Shown here one piece after another: positions 44,842-55,227 of a DNA stretch of 64,000 nt. Under the pieces are notes generated by a model that was not told the DNA's origin, made no database searches, and was given only the letters and a program-made list of their open reading frames with translations. Every line of letters starts with the position of its first letter. The first letter of the stretch is position 1. The position numbers and the translations under genes are program-made. The stretch is from Verrucomicrobiia bacterium. Its GTDB lineage: Bacteria; Verrucomicrobiota; Verrucomicrobiia; Opitutales; Cerasicoccaceae. Location of the stretch: assembly GCA_030432235.1 (NCBI GenBank), contig JAUIHT010000010.1:1-64000 (forward strand). The letters are read 5' to 3'.

Positions 44842-45171
44842 ATGGCATCAGAAAAAATCCAAAACCTGAACACTGACACCTTCGAGTCCGTTATCGCGGA
44901 TTCCTCCAAGCCGGTCCTGGTCGACTTCTGGGCGCCCTGGTGCGGCCCCTGTAAGGCCATCGCACCCATCCTCGATGAGCTGGCTGAGGAACTCGGTGAA
45001 AAAGTCGACATCTGCAAGGTCGACGTGGACAACAACGCCGAGATCGCGGGCAAGTTCAATATCCGCGCCATCCCGACCCTGCTCATCTTCAAGGGCGGTG
45101 AAGTCGTCGACCAAGTCGTCGGCATGACCAGCAAGGCCGACCTGCAGAGCAAGCTCGAAGCCGTCGCCTAG
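44842..45171 (+). CDS. trxA: Thioredoxin
   Basis: The 109-residue protein is a standard thioredoxin: VLVDFWAPWCGPCK at about 27-40 with the CGPC active site, then the cis-Pro loop IRAIPTLLIFKGG. It reduces disulfides of cytoplasmic proteins, using NADPH via thioredoxin reductase. A strong terminator follows at 45200. Confidence 0.97.
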   Translation: MASEKIQNLNTDTFESVIADSSKPVLVDFWAPWCGPCKAIAPILDELAEELGEKVDICKVDVDNNAEIAGKFNIRAIPTLLIFKGGEVVDQVVGMTSKADLQSKLEAVA

Positions 45172-45199
45172 GTAGCGTTCGCAATTCCTTTTAGCGAAG

Positions 45200-45226
45200 A
45201 GCCGCCCATATCGGGCGGCTTTTTTG
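45200..45226 (+). terminator. Terminator of trxA
   Basis: The stem AGCCGCCC/GGGCGGCT (45200-45207 with 45213-45220) with a 5-base loop is followed by six T. It separates trxA from the convergent deacetylase gene. Confidence 0.9.
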
Positions 45227-45227
45227 A

Positions 45228-46001
45228 TTACTGCGCGTCCGGATTACCCATCCGTTTTAGGTAAGAAGCAACTTCGACCAGAGGCGCGGTCCAGATGCTC
45301 TCGGATTCACGTTTCAGAAAATGAGTAAGCTGGTTGTGCTCGTCAGGATCAATAAACAGCCGATGGGTACTGGCGCCGACACCATGGAACATAAACACCA
45401 CCCAGCCGCCATGCTCCATTGCCTCCATGATGGTTGCGCGTAGTTGTTCGAATGATTTTGCGTCTCCACTGAAATGTCCCAATGCCCCGTAGTTAAGATT
45501 GTCCGGCAGGATAGCACGGTCGTTATTCGGGCCTCGTCCTGCGACGAATAGTTTTCTGATCAGCGTTGAGAGCTCCTCTTGTGCGGGCGGTCGTCCGAGG
45601 ACCGTATTGCAGCAGGTGTTGCCGAAGCTGCGCTCCGTGCGATCATCGATCAAGCGCAGCAGGCAGTTGGCCACTCGCATCTCATCGAGCCAGCGCTCAG
45701 GTGTGTAGTCGCGGAGATCGTAGCATTCTGCCAACCAGCTATAGTTCTCCTCAGGCTCACGTCGACAGGGGTGGAAGAGAGAGTGGTTGCCCAGCTCGTG
45801 GCCCATCTGTGCCACTTGTTTCCACGGTTCGATGTGCTCGGTGAAACGCTCCTTTGCCACCACATAAAAAGTCGCCGCCAGCCCCTGCTCACTAAGCATG
45901 GGGGCTACCGTTTGGAAATGTACGGGCAGGGCGTCGTCGTAGGTGAGGGAAACCGCACAGCGTTGGCCGTCAGGCCAGACGAACTTTTCCTGGGCACCCA
46001 T
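45228..46001 (-). CDS. NodB-type polysaccharide deacetylase
   Basis: This 257-residue protein has the NodB metal and catalytic segments: TYDDA (Asp-Asp, about residues 20-24), GNHSLFHP (His pair, about 71-78) and MFHGVG toward the C-terminus. There is no signal peptide. Family members remove N- or O-acetyl groups from chitin, xylan, peptidoglycan or sugar precursors. Its start lies 12 bases upstream of the argG stop on the opposite side; argG is upstream on the same strand, so cotranscription with argG is possible. Confidence 0.88.
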   Translation of the reverse strand: MGAQEKFVWPDGQRCAVSLTYDDALPVHFQTVAPMLSEQGLAATFYVVAKERFTEHIEPWKQVAQMGHELGNHSLFHPCRREPEENYSWLAECYDLRDYTPERWLDEMRVANCLLRLIDDRTERSFGNTCCNTVLGRPPAQEELSTLIRKLFVAGRGPNNDRAILPDNLNYGALGHFSGDAKSFEQLRATIMEAMEHGGWVVFMFHGVGASTHRLFIDPDEHNQLTHFLKRESESIWTAPLVEVASYLKRMGNPDAQ

Positions 46002-46013
46002 TCGATCTGCCGA

Positions 46014-47267
<1,254 letters not shown>

Positions 47268-47657
47268 AAAAAGCGTGTATTAAGGGTAGGGCGCAGACTC
47301 CAGTCAAGCCGACACCAGCGGACCACCAGCTAAAGCCGATCGAAAAAAAGCCGCAGCCCTAGGCCACCGCTTTCGGCGGCGGGGAAAGATACTCTCGAGC
47401 ATGCTCCCGCACCGGGGCGTGTTTTTTCATACCCGACAAGGTACGCGGCTCCGCCGCTATGACCGTCGAGCGCCCGCGAAACCAAGCTGAGCCCGTCGAA
47501 GGTTGGCGCTTTAGACGCACGCACCACTGGGGCGACACTGAACCCGCTCTAAAAATGAAGCAACCGGATAAATGTTACGATTGAGTGAATATAGGTGGAA
47601 TGATTGACAATCTAGTCATTTGTTCCAGCATTCTAGGTTAATTCAATTTTTCATACT
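47268..47657. other. Intergenic region with dispersed repeats upstream of PEP-CTERM gene
   Basis: No gene is supported here. It contains a 28-base repeat (47284-47311) with a copy at the far end of the PEP-CTERM gene, and a segment at 47482-47502 (CCAAGCTGAGCCCGTCGAAG) of the widespread CTTCGAC-GGGCTCAG type. The final 100 bases before 47658 are AT-rich and probably hold the promoter. Confidence 0.5.
47284..47311. repeat. Direct repeat copy 1
   Basis: GGGTAGGGCGCAGACTCC and following bases match the copy at 48242-48270 with one indel and a few substitutions. The pair brackets the PEP-CTERM gene, about 960 bases apart. Confidence 0.6.
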
Positions 47658-48275
47658 ATGAATACAAAAAAGCTTTTCATCGGTATCTGCATGGCAGCCC
47701 TCATCAGTCTGCCAGCCCGTGCCGCTATCGATATTACGGTATCTGGCGGAAAGTCGTCTACGCCTCTGGAAATTTCAATTACAAGTGGCGATACCTTTAC
47801 GGCGATTGATTCTTTAAGCGCCGGCGCCAATTTATTTTTAAAGTTCATCGCTATCTGGGATAACACTGTTGCTGAAATGGTTGTTGATGGTCCTTCGAAT
47901 ACTATCCAACTCAATAACTCAACTGGAATGACCGCCACGGGTAGTGCAAACGTGTCAGGCTTCACATTTGTGGATCTAGTCGTGGGTTTTACTGGCATAG
48001 AAGGTTTTAACACTTCGGACCCGATTGTTCTGACAACCGGAAGCCGAGTCACGGATCCATTAAACCTTGATTATGATACTCTCGGTCCAGTTTCAGGCAA
48101 TGTAGTCGTCACCGACGCTAGCGGTAATGTAGTATCAGACACCTTGACGTACAATGCTACCATCGTCCCTGAGCCCTCGACCTACGCCGCGCTTGGCGGC
48201 CTACTAGCGCTCGGCCTCGCCGCCGCTTGGCGCCGTCCAGGGGGTAGGAGTGCAGACTCCGGTCAAGTCGTCTGA
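47658..48275 (+). CDS. PEP-CTERM exosortase-sorted protein
   Basis: The 205-residue protein has a signal peptide (about 1-22, ending ARA), a beta-rich Ser/Thr/Val middle, and a C-terminal VPEPSTYAALGGLLALGLAAAWRR signal. The normal family ending is the Arg cluster; here 12 further residues (PGGRSADSGQVV) follow, and they are encoded by the repeat copy at 48242-48270, so the stop was apparently displaced by the repeat. Function beyond export and surface sorting is unknown. Confidence 0.8.
   Translation: MNTKKLFIGICMAALISLPARAAIDITVSGGKSSTPLEISITSGDTFTAIDSLSAGANLFLKFIAIWDNTVAEMVVDGPSNTIQLNNSTGMTATGSANVSGFTFVDLVVGFTGIEGFNTSDPIVLTTGSRVTDPLNLDYDTLGPVSGNVVVTDASGNVVSDTLTYNATIVPEPSTYAALGGLLALGLAAAWRRPGGRSADSGQVV
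48242..48270. repeat. Direct repeat copy 2, inside the PEP-CTERM coding end
   Basis: GGGTAGGAGTGCAGACTCC and following bases match copy 1 at 47284. It supplies the last codons of the PEP-CTERM gene. Confidence 0.6.
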
Positions 48276-48291
48276 TAAGTTTTTCCCGAAA

Positions 48292-48321
48292 CCCCGTGTC
48301 CCAGTCTCACGGGGCTTTTTT
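48292..48321 (+). terminator. Terminator of PEP-CTERM gene
   Basis: CCCCGTG/CACGGGG (48292-48298 with 48308-48314) with a 9-base loop is followed by CTTTTTT. It may also weakly end the convergent argF transcript. Confidence 0.8.
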
Positions 48322-48338
48322 CTATCTGGCTAGCTACA

Positions 48339-49274
48339 CTAGCTGACCAACTCTGCCAGGATGGCCTTCTGGACGTGGAGGCGGTTTTCGGCCTGGTCGA
48401 AGATAATGGAAGCTTTGCTGTCCAGTACCTCTTGCGAGACTTCTTCGCCTGCGTGGGCGGGGAGGCAGTGCATGAAGAGAGCGCCGGGCTTGGCCGCCGT
48501 CATGATCTCAGTGGTGACCTGATAGGGCTTCATCTGCTGGAGGCGCGCTTCGGCCTCGGCTTCGTCGCCCATGCTGACCCACACGTCGGTGTAAACCACG
48601 TCGGCATCCGCCACGGCTTCCAGCGGATCGGTGTGGAAGGTGAACTTTTCTTCCAGACCCTCGAAGGAAAGCTGCTCACGGATTTCCCCGCCGGGAGCGA
48701 ATTCCTCGGGCCCGGCCAGGGCGATGCCCATGCCCAGATGGGCTCCACCGAGAATCCAGGAGTTGGCCATGTTGCAGGCGCTATCGCCGAGGAAGGCCAG
48801 CTTCTTGCCCTTCAGGCAGGCGGTCAGATCTTTGGCGTCCGGGTCGAGTTTTTCCGCGATCGAAAACATATCGGTGTAAATCTGGCACGGGTGCAGGAAG
48901 TCCGACAGTGCATTGACCACCGGCACGGAGCCTTCCTCGGCGAAGTCCTCGAGGAGCTGGTGATCGTAGCAGCGGATGATGAGCCCGTGCAGGTAGCGCG
49001 ACATGACCTTGGCAGTGTCTGCGGTGGACTCGCCCCGGCTGATCTGGGTGTTGCTAGCGCTGAGGATAAGCGGGTGCGCGCCGAGCTCGTGCAGGCCGAC
49101 TTCGAAGGAGATGCGCGTACGCGTGCTGTTCTTGTAAAAGAGCATGCCCCAGGACTGCCCCACGAGTGTCTTGGGGGTCTGGGTGCGCGCCTGCTTCATC
49201 TCGCGTGCGTTGGCGAAAATTTTCGCCACTTCGGCGGGCGTGAAATCGGTTTCCTTGAGGAAGTGCTTTGGCAT
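48339..49274 (-). CDS. argF: Ornithine carbamoyltransferase
   Basis: The 311-residue enzyme makes citrulline from ornithine and carbamoyl phosphate. The start MPKHFLKETD fits the family; the open frame upstream to 49388 overlaps argD and looks spurious. NSTRTR near residues 53-58 binds carbamoyl phosphate, and HPCQ near 129 and the HCLPAH segment near 270 are the conserved ornithine-site motifs. It starts 10 bases after the argD stop as the last gene of the cluster. Confidence 0.96.
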   Translation of the reverse strand: MPKHFLKETDFTPAEVAKIFANAREMKQARTQTPKTLVGQSWGMLFYKNSTRTRISFEVGLHELGAHPLILSASNTQISRGESTADTAKVMSRYLHGLIIRCYDHQLLEDFAEEGSVPVVNALSDFLHPCQIYTDMFSIAEKLDPDAKDLTACLKGKKLAFLGDSACNMANSWILGGAHLGMGIALAGPEEFAPGGEIREQLSFEGLEEKFTFHTDPLEAVADADVVYTDVWVSMGDEAEAEARLQQMKPYQVTTEIMTAAKPGALFMHCLPAHAGEEVSQEVLDSKASIIFDQAENRLHVQKAILAELVS

Positions 49275-49284
49275 TATTCGGTAA

Positions 49285-50481
49285 CTAAGGGGTGTAAACG
49301 TTGAGGACTTCCTCGAGCAAATCGGTAGCGCGTTCGAGGTCTTCGGCGGTGGCGATGAGCGGCGGCAGCAGCCGGATGGTTTGCGCACCGGCGGCCACGG
49401 TCAGCAGACCAGCTTCCCGCAATGCGGTGACTACCGGCGCGTGCGGCACCTTCATCTGGATGCCCACCATATAACCCGCGCCGCGAACTGTCTCGACGAG
49501 CTCGGGCCAGGCTTCGGGCAGTTTCTTTAGGCGAGCATGCCAGTCGGGTGCATTGTTCTGCACGCGTTCCAGCAGGCCGTCGGCCTCGATAACGTCCAGC
49601 ACGGCCAGGGCGGCGGCGCAGGCGAGGGGATTGCCACCGAAAGTGGTGCCGTGCGAACCCGGCGTGAAGAGGCCCGTGTACTTATCGGAAATCCAGAGAG
49701 CGCCGATGGGAAAGCCCCCGCCCAGTCCCTTGGCCATGCCGATGGCGTCTGGCTTCACGCCGGCCTGCTCAAAGGCAAAGAAGGTGCCGCTCCGGCCCAC
49801 GCCGCACTGCACCTCGTCCAGCATGAGGAGGATATTGTGCTGATCACACAACTTGCGCAGGCCTTGCAGGAAGGCTTTTTCCGCCGGGAAAATACCGCCT
49901 TCGCCCTGGATGGTTTCGATGAAAATGGCCGCGGTCTGGTCGTCGATCAGCTTTTCAAAAGACGAAAGATTATTCAGCTCGCCAAATTTAAAACCGTCCA
50001 GCAGCGGAGCGAAGCCCTTTTGGACCTTGGCCTGCGGCGTGGCACTGAGCCCGCCAAAGGTCCGCCCATGGAAGGCGTTTTCGGCGCATATGACTTTGTA
50101 ACGCAGACCTTCTTTTCCCGACAAAGCCTGTCCATGCAGCCGCGCCAGCTTGAGCAGGGCCTCGTTGGCCTCCGTGCCGCTGTTGCAGAAGAAGGCCCGG
50201 CCCGTTCCGGCCCGTTCGACCAGCTTTTGGGCCAGTAGGCCCTGGGTTTCGTTGGCGAAGAGGTTGCTGCAATGCGCGAGCTTGCCGGCCTGCTCGCTGA
50301 CGGCCGCCACCCACTTGGGGTGGCTATGCCCGAGCGCGGTCACGGCGATGCCACTGCCGAAGTCCAGGTAGCGGCGGCCTTCGTCATCCCACACGTAAAG
50401 GCCCTCGCCGCGCACCAGCGTGGCGGGAGCGGCGCCATAGTTGCCCAGGACGTAGGAGGCGTAGAGCTCGCTCGGTTTCAT
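49285..50481 (-). CDS. argD: Acetylornithine aminotransferase
   Basis: This 398-residue class III PLP aminotransferase converts N-acetylglutamate semialdehyde to N-acetylornithine. It contains GIAVTALGHSHP near the start, NSGTEANEALLKLAR near 102, LDEVQCGVGRSG near 220, the PLP Lys region AIGMAKGLGGGFPIGA near 248, and HGTTFGGNPLACAA. The length is normal. It begins 12 bases after argB. Confidence 0.95.
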   Translation of the reverse strand: MKPSELYASYVLGNYGAAPATLVRGEGLYVWDDEGRRYLDFGSGIAVTALGHSHPKWVAAVSEQAGKLAHCSNLFANETQGLLAQKLVERAGTGRAFFCNSGTEANEALLKLARLHGQALSGKEGLRYKVICAENAFHGRTFGGLSATPQAKVQKGFAPLLDGFKFGELNNLSSFEKLIDDQTAAIFIETIQGEGGIFPAEKAFLQGLRKLCDQHNILLMLDEVQCGVGRSGTFFAFEQAGVKPDAIGMAKGLGGGFPIGALWISDKYTGLFTPGSHGTTFGGNPLACAAALAVLDVIEADGLLERVQNNAPDWHARLKKLPEAWPELVETVRGAGYMVGIQMKVPHAPVVTALREAGLLTVAAGAQTIRLLPPLIATAEDLERATDLLEEVLNVYTP

Positions 50482-50493
50482 GATGTTGTTGGA

Positions 50494-51387
50494 TTAGGAA
50501 TTGACGATTTCGGTGCCGATACCCTTGTCGGTGAACATTTCCAGCAGGATGCTGTGGGGCTGGCTGCCGTCGACGAAGTGGACGCGATGCACGCCGTTGC
50601 TGAGCGCTTCGACGGCACTGTCGACCTTTGGCAGCATGCCCGAGCCGATGATGCCGCTGGCTTTCAGGTCGTCGACTTCGTTGATGTGCAAGGTGGAGAT
50701 GAGCGTGGACGGATCCTTCGGGTCCTTCATCAGGCCGGGCACGTCGCACAGGTAGACCAGCCGCCGTGCCCGCAGGGCGGAGGCCACCGCGGCAGCGGCG
50801 ACGTCGGCGTTGGTATTGTACGGGTGTCCCTCATCGTCCACCGCGATGGGCGAAACGATGGGTGTGTAGCCGTCGGTCAGGGCCTTCTTGATCAGCTTGG
50901 CTTTGACGAAACGGATGTTCCCGACGTAGCCGAGGTCGATCGGATTGCCATCAGCATCCTTGCTCTGCATTTGGTCGCAAAGGAAAACGGTGTTGCCGTG
51001 CAGGCCGCGTGGGCGTCCACCTTTGGCCTGGATAAGCTCGCAGATGTCGAGGTTGACCTGTCCGTTGAGCGTCTTTTCGACGATCCGCACGGTGCCCTCG
51101 TCCGTGACCCGCAGGCCGTTGCGCCAGACGGGTTCGAGCCCGGCTTCGGCCATGGCCCGGCTGATGGCCTTGCCACCGCCATGCACCACCACGACGTTGA
51201 TACCGACCGAGGCGAGGAAGACGATGTCGGTGGCCACGCGGATGCGTACCTCCGGATCGGCGTCGTCCATGAAGCTGCCGCCGTATTTGATGACGAAGGT
51301 CGAACCCCGGAAACGCTGGATGTAGGGCAGCGCCTCGAGGAGCACCTTGGCTTTGGCGATGACGTCAATGTGGTCGGTGTCGCTCAT
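50494..51387 (-). CDS. argB: Acetylglutamate kinase
   Basis: The 297-residue kinase phosphorylates N-acetylglutamate. [10 protein letters not shown] near residue 31 holds the Lys and Gly loop, [12 protein letters not shown] near 63 is the substrate loop, and DVPGLMKDP near 203 is conserved. It has the N-terminal helix extension seen in arginine-inhibited forms. It starts 5 bases after argJ. Confidence 0.96.
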   Translation of the reverse strand: MSDTDHIDVIAKAKVLLEALPYIQRFRGSTFVIKYGGSFMDDADPEVRIRVATDIVFLASVGINVVVVHGGGKAISRAMAEAGLEPVWRNGLRVTDEGTVRIVEKTLNGQVNLDICELIQAKGGRPRGLHGNTVFLCDQMQSKDADGNPIDLGYVGNIRFVKAKLIKKALTDGYTPIVSPIAVDDEGHPYNTNADVAAAAVASALRARRLVYLCDVPGLMKDPKDPSTLISTLHINEVDDLKASGIIGSGMLPKVDSAVEALSNGVHRVHFVDGSQPHSILLEMFTDKGIGTEIVNS

Positions 51388-51392
51388 GGTCG

Positions 51393-52652
51393 TTATTCGG
51401 ATTTGTTAAAGTCGACGTAGCCCTCGGACAAGTCGGTGGCGAACAGCGTGGCCGCGCCTTTGCCGAGGTGGAGGTTCAGGTGGATGGTGAATTCTTTTTG
51501 TATAACGACGGCCTTCCAGTCGGAAACTTTGTCGTGCAAAGCCTCGCCTTTCCGCAGCACGGGGACGGCCTGCGTGCCGTCGAGTTTCTCCGGGTGGCCG
51601 GCGAAGTAGGAGAGGTCGAGCTTCTCCTCGACCAGCCCGATGCGTGCGTAGCCGGCGGCGTCGAGGAGCCGTCCCCAGTTGGGGTCGCTGCCGTACCAGG
51701 AGGTTTTGACCAGGAGGGAATTGCCCATGGACCGTGCGACCTTGAGCGCGGCGTCGTTGTCAGGCGCGCCTTCCACCACGAGCTGGATGAGCTTGGTGAT
51801 GCGCTCGCCGTCTCCGGCGATTTTCAGTGCCAGTACCCGGCAGACCGCCTGCAGTGCCTTCTCAAAGAGCGCCTTGCATTCGGGAGATTCATCGAGGTCA
51901 CAGTCGCTTTGGCCGTTGGCCAGGACGAGTACGGTGTCGTTGGTGCTCATGTCTCCGTCGACGGTAATGGCGTTGAAGGTGGGGGCGTTGGCCCGCCGCA
52001 GGGAGGTCTGTAAATTGAGCGCGGAAATCTTCGCGTCGGTAGCGATGAAGGCGAGCATGGTGGCCATGTTGGGCTCGATCATGCCCGCGCCTTTGGCCAT
52101 GCCGGCGATGGTGACTGTCTTGCCGCAGGCTTCGAATGTCGCTGTGACAGTCTTGGGCCGCGTGTCGGAAGTGAGGATGGCCCAGGCGGCATCCTGGCTT
52201 TGCGCCGCAGAGTTTCCGAGGGCTTTGCCGGCCTCCGCAATGGCGGGCAGGAGCTTATCCATGGGCAGAGCCCGGCCAATCCGTCCGGTGGAGCAAACGA
52301 AGAAGCTGCCCTCGGGTGCGCCGCAGGCTTTTTCCGCAGCGGCGGCCATGGCTTGCGTATCAACCATGCCTTGCTTTCCGGTGCAGGCGTTGGCATTGCC
52401 ACTATTGGCCACGAACCCGTGGAAGGGGCCGCCTTTCGCCAGCACCTTTTGGTCAAAGACCACCGGTGCTGCTTTGACGTCATTGGTGGTGAACATGCCC
52501 GCCGCCGTACAGCAGGACTCGGAGTAGACCAGTACGGTATCCCGCCGGTCGTCGCCTTTGCCCCGTACATCGGCGGAGACGCCTGCGCAGGTGAAGCCTG
52601 GTACGTCGCTGAGACCTGGGCTATCGAGAGTGATGGAGATGGCGTTTTCCAT
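51393..52652 (-). CDS. argJ: Bifunctional ornithine acetyltransferase / N-acetylglutamate synthase
   Basis: The 419-residue ArgJ transfers the acetyl group from N-acetylornithine to glutamate. The self-cleavage site is in [15 protein letters not shown] (the Thr becomes the nucleophile of the beta chain). [21 protein letters not shown]-type sequence follows (here [16 protein letters not shown]). The N-terminal [10 protein letters not shown] segment is usual. The full-length form may also start the pathway with acetyl-CoA, consistent with no argA nearby. Confidence 0.96.
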   Translation of the reverse strand: MENAISITLDSPGLSDVPGFTCAGVSADVRGKGDDRRDTVLVYSESCCTAAGMFTTNDVKAAPVVFDQKVLAKGGPFHGFVANSGNANACTGKQGMVDTQAMAAAAEKACGAPEGSFFVCSTGRIGRALPMDKLLPAIAEAGKALGNSAAQSQDAAWAILTSDTRPKTVTATFEACGKTVTIAGMAKGAGMIEPNMATMLAFIATDAKISALNLQTSLRRANAPTFNAITVDGDMSTNDTVLVLANGQSDCDLDESPECKALFEKALQAVCRVLALKIAGDGERITKLIQLVVEGAPDNDAALKVARSMGNSLLVKTSWYGSDPNWGRLLDAAGYARIGLVEEKLDLSYFAGHPEKLDGTQAVPVLRKGEALHDKVSDWKAVVIQKEFTIHLNLHLGKGAATLFATDLSEGYVDFNKSE

Positions 52653-52657
52653 GGTCG

Positions 52658-53704
52658 CTAAAGTAAGCCGGCAGTCTCGGGGAGGCCGAGCCAGAGGTTC
52701 ATGATTTGGACGGCCTGGCCGCTGGCGCCCTTGAGCAGGTTGTCCTCAGCCGAGGTGATGACGAAGTTGCCCGTCCGTATGTCGTAGACCGCCGACATGT
52801 CGATCCGGTTGGTGCCGGTGACGTGTGCGGTGTCGGGCGTCTTACCGCTTTTTAGGATGCCGACGAACGGCTTGTTGCCGAGCGCTTCCTGCCAGCACTG
52901 GTAAAGCGTCTCAATCGTCGCGCCTTCGGCAGCCGGGGCGACGATAGTGCTGGCAATGCCCCGCCGCATGGGCGCGAGGTGCGGGTTGAAATTAATCACG
53001 ACGGTGTCGCCTTGGGCGGTGGAAAGCTGTTCTTCGATTTCGGAGAGGTGCCGGTGCTTGGGAAGCCCGTAGGCCTTGGCGGACTCGGCCCGCTCGGCAA
53101 AGAGGTAAGCTTCGTCTACCTTCTTGCCCGCACCGCTGACGCCGCTGAGGGCATTAGCTACGATGCCCTTACCGGTAAGGATGCCGGCCTTGAGCAGAGG
53201 TGCCAGCGGCGTGATGATGCTGGTCGGGTAGCAGCCGGGTGAGGCGATGAGCGGTGCGCTCTGCCAGCCGTCAGGCGTGATCTCCGGAATGACGTAAGCG
53301 GCCTTTTCCAACAGGTCTGTATTCGGGTGCGCCTTGCCGTAGTACTCCTCGTAAAGCTTGGCCGAGCCCAGCCGGAAGTCCGCGCTCAGGTCGATGACCT
53401 TTTTGCCACCGGCCACGAGGGCCTCGGCGTACTCGGCGGCCACGCCATGAGGCAGAGCGAGGAAAACGATGTCCAGCGAGTCGTCCGCGGCCAGTGCGGC
53501 GGGATCGGACGCAGTGAATTTCAACTCCGGCGAAACCAGGCCCCGGAACTTCGGCATGTGTTCGACCACGGGCGTTCCGGCGAGGCTGCGCGAGGTGACC
53601 GCGGCAAGCTGTACCAGCGGGTGTCCCGCCAGCAGGCGCACGAGTTCTTCCCCGGAATAACCGGAGGCTCCAACGATGGCTGCTTGTGGTTTCATGGAAT
53701 TCAT
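52658..53704 (-). CDS. argC: N-acetyl-gamma-glutamyl-phosphate reductase
   Basis: The 348-residue enzyme reduces acetylglutamyl phosphate with NADPH. AAIVGASGYSGEELVRLL near residues 8-25 is the nucleotide loop and ASPGCYPTS near 155 has the catalytic Cys. HLAPMRRGI near 240 carries a catalytic His. The ATG at 53704 is used, but that at 53695 (MKPQA) is as likely. It heads the argC-J-B-D-F unit. A palindromic repeat lies directly upstream. Confidence 0.96.
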   Translation of the reverse strand: MNSMKPQAAIVGASGYSGEELVRLLAGHPLVQLAAVTSRSLAGTPVVEHMPKFRGLVSPELKFTASDPAALAADDSLDIVFLALPHGVAAEYAEALVAGGKKVIDLSADFRLGSAKLYEEYYGKAHPNTDLLEKAAYVIPEITPDGWQSAPLIASPGCYPTSIITPLAPLLKAGILTGKGIVANALSGVSGAGKKVDEAYLFAERAESAKAYGLPKHRHLSEIEEQLSTAQGDTVVINFNPHLAPMRRGIASTIVAPAAEGATIETLYQCWQEALGNKPFVGILKSGKTPDTAHVTGTNRIDMSAVYDIRTGNFVITSAEDNLLKGASGQAVQIMNLWLGLPETAGLL

Positions 53705-53801
53705 GTCACGAAGTTCACGAAGAAGGCACGAAGCTCACGAAGGGTTGCAGCGTAAGTTTACTTTGTGTACTTCGTGTCTTCTTTGTGCGCTTTGTGGCGA
53801 A
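53705..53801. repeat. Inverted CACGAAG-type repeat upstream of argC
   Basis: The left arm (53705-53743) has four CACGAAG units. The right arm (53761-53799) is inverted (CTTTGTG/CTTCGTG units). The arms could fold into an imperfect stem of about 38 bp. The same style recurs at 58235-58291. Confidence 0.7.
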
Positions 53802-53833
53802 ATTGGTTAGCGTTACAAGTTTGTGTCGGGAAA

Positions 53834-53872
53834 CAAAAAGCCCCTCGGGTTGAGTACAACCGCGGAGGGGCC
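53834..53872 (-). terminator. Terminator of rplM-rpsI
   Basis: A GC-rich hairpin between 53840 and 53871 (GCCCCTC at one side, GAGGGGC at the other, with an inner GGTTG/CAACC stem) is followed on the minus strand by CTTTTTG. It lies 28 bases past the rpsI stop. Confidence 0.85.
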
Positions 53873-53898
53873 AAAAGGTGTGGTACCTCGATGGTTGT

Positions 53899-54294
53899 TT
53901 AGCGCTTGGAGAACTGGAATCGCTTGCGAGCACCGGGCTGGCCGGACTTCTTGCGTTCCTTCATGCGCGGGTCGCGGGTCAGCAGGCCGGCCTTCTTGAG
54001 GGCCGGGCGCAGCTCGGGGTCGTGCTTCTGGAGAGCACGGGCAAGACCGTGGGAGATCGCGCCGGCCTGGCCGACGGGACCGCCGCCCTGCACGAGCACG
54101 ACGACATCGAACTGACCTTCCTTCTCGGCAACAACCAAGGGAAGACCGGCCTTCTTGGCCAGAAGCTCGGTGTAGCAATACTCTTCGAGGTCGCGGCCGT
54201 TCACGGTGAACTTGCCGCTGCCGGGGGTCAGGCGGACACGCGCGCTGGCAACCTTGCGGCGCCCGACGGCGGTGATGGTGTTGGAATCGCTCAT
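53899..54294 (-). CDS. rpsI: 30S ribosomal protein S9
   Basis: The 131-residue protein has the S9 features: [19 protein letters not shown] near 9-27, [21 protein letters not shown] near 68-88, and the terminal [24 protein letters not shown] whose basic end reaches the P-site tRNA. It follows rplM by 12 bases, the standard bacterial order. Confidence 0.97.
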   Translation of the reverse strand: MSDSNTITAVGRRKVASARVRLTPGSGKFTVNGRDLEEYCYTELLAKKAGLPLVVAEKEGQFDVVVLVQGGGPVGQAGAISHGLARALQKHDPELRPALKKAGLLTRDPRMKERKKSGQPGARKRFQFSKR

Positions 54295-54306
54295 GTTAAG
54301 ATAAAT

Positions 54307-54732
54307 TTAGGCTTCGAGGGTGACGGGTTGCTGCGCTTCGTGCGGATGCTCGGAACCGGCGTAGATTTTGAGCTTCTTCATCATGGCGCGGCCCAGCTTG
54401 TTGCGGGGCATCATGCCCTTGACGGCGTGCTCGATGATGAACTCCGGCTTCTTCTCGCGCATGGCGGCGACGCTGGTGTAGCGCTCGTTGCCCATCCAGC
54501 CGGTGTAGAACATGTACTGCTTGTCGGTTTCCTTTTTGCCGGTCAGCTTGACCTGGTCGGCGTTGATGACCACCACGAAGTCTCCCGCGTCGATATGGGG
54601 CGTGTAGATCGGCTTGTGTCGGCCCCGCAGGATGTTGGCGATCTTGACGGAGAGGCGGCCCAGAGTCTGGCCCGCGGCGTCGACCACGTACCACTGCTTG
54701 GGGGCATCCGGTTTTGCTAAAGTTGTCTTCAT
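54307..54732 (-). CDS. rplM: 50S ribosomal protein L13
   Basis: The 141-residue protein has the L13 pattern: [42 protein letters not shown], and [20 protein letters not shown]. The ATG at 54732 (MKTTLAKP) is chosen; the open frame upstream to 54774 adds 14 residues that do not resemble the family. It is first in the rplM-rpsI unit. Confidence 0.97.
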   Translation of the reverse strand: MKTTLAKPDAPKQWYVVDAAGQTLGRLSVKIANILRGRHKPIYTPHIDAGDFVVVINADQVKLTGKKETDKQYMFYTGWMGNERYTSVAAMREKKPEFIIEHAVKGMMPRNKLGRAMMKKLKIYAGSEHPHEAQQPVTLEA

Positions 54733-54810
54733 TGGCATCTGTGAAAAGGCGTGAAAACAACGATCAGGCAGCATCTTGTCAAACGGAATTTTATAAAACT
54801 ATGTGAAAAT

Positions 54811-54839
54811 TTCAGCAGCCCCAAATAGCGTGATATACT
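54811..54839 (+). promoter_or_regulatory. Likely promoter of the small membrane protein gene
   Basis: A -10 TATACT (54834-54839) with a 17-base spacer from a weak -35 TTCAGC (54811-54816) lies about 60 bases upstream of the ATG at 54902. Confidence 0.4.
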
Positions 54840-54901
54840 AATTACAAGCACCGGTACCGCTGCACGCAGACTGACGAAACTTCAAACAGAGAGACAAGTC
54901 C

Positions 54902-55171
54902 ATGATTAACGCGCTTATTCTGGCGGTACTCGTTGCGGTGAATCTGCAATGCAAAAGCCCATGGGTGGCCAGCGGCATTTACACAACACTGGCATTTATC
55001 CTCAGCCTTGTCTTCGGGGTCCCCATCCTGACTGTTATCCTGACCGCCTTTATCAATTTGGGGCTCACTTACCTGTATTTCTGGCTCTTGAAGAAGTTCG
55101 AGGGCAGCAGCTACTGGTGGCTGATCATGATAGTCGGCATCCTTCTGTTCCTGGGAATCAGCTTCAGCTAG
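54902..55171 (+). CDS. Small membrane protein of unknown function
   Basis: The 89-residue protein is largely hydrophobic with about three helices: 2-15, 23-55 (FILSLVFGVPILTVILTAFINLGLTYLYFW) and 69-87 (YWWLIMIVGILLFLGIS), separated by short charged loops (LKKFEGSS). No family is recognised. It stands between rplM and a TonB-like gene that follows 57 bases later. Codon use and a plausible promoter support it as real. Confidence 0.65.
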   Translation: MINALILAVLVAVNLQCKSPWVASGIYTTLAFILSLVFGVPILTVILTAFINLGLTYLYFWLLKKFEGSSYWWLIMIVGILLFLGISFS

Positions 55172-55227
55172 GCGGCTAAAGCGGTGGCTTGCCTGCGGGC
55201 TTTGCGCTGTCGTAGGCTGCAAAGATC

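Noticed and set aside
47330-47527. 65-codon minus-strand ORF between argG and the PEP-CTERM gene
   Set aside because: It lies over dispersed repeats and has no family features.
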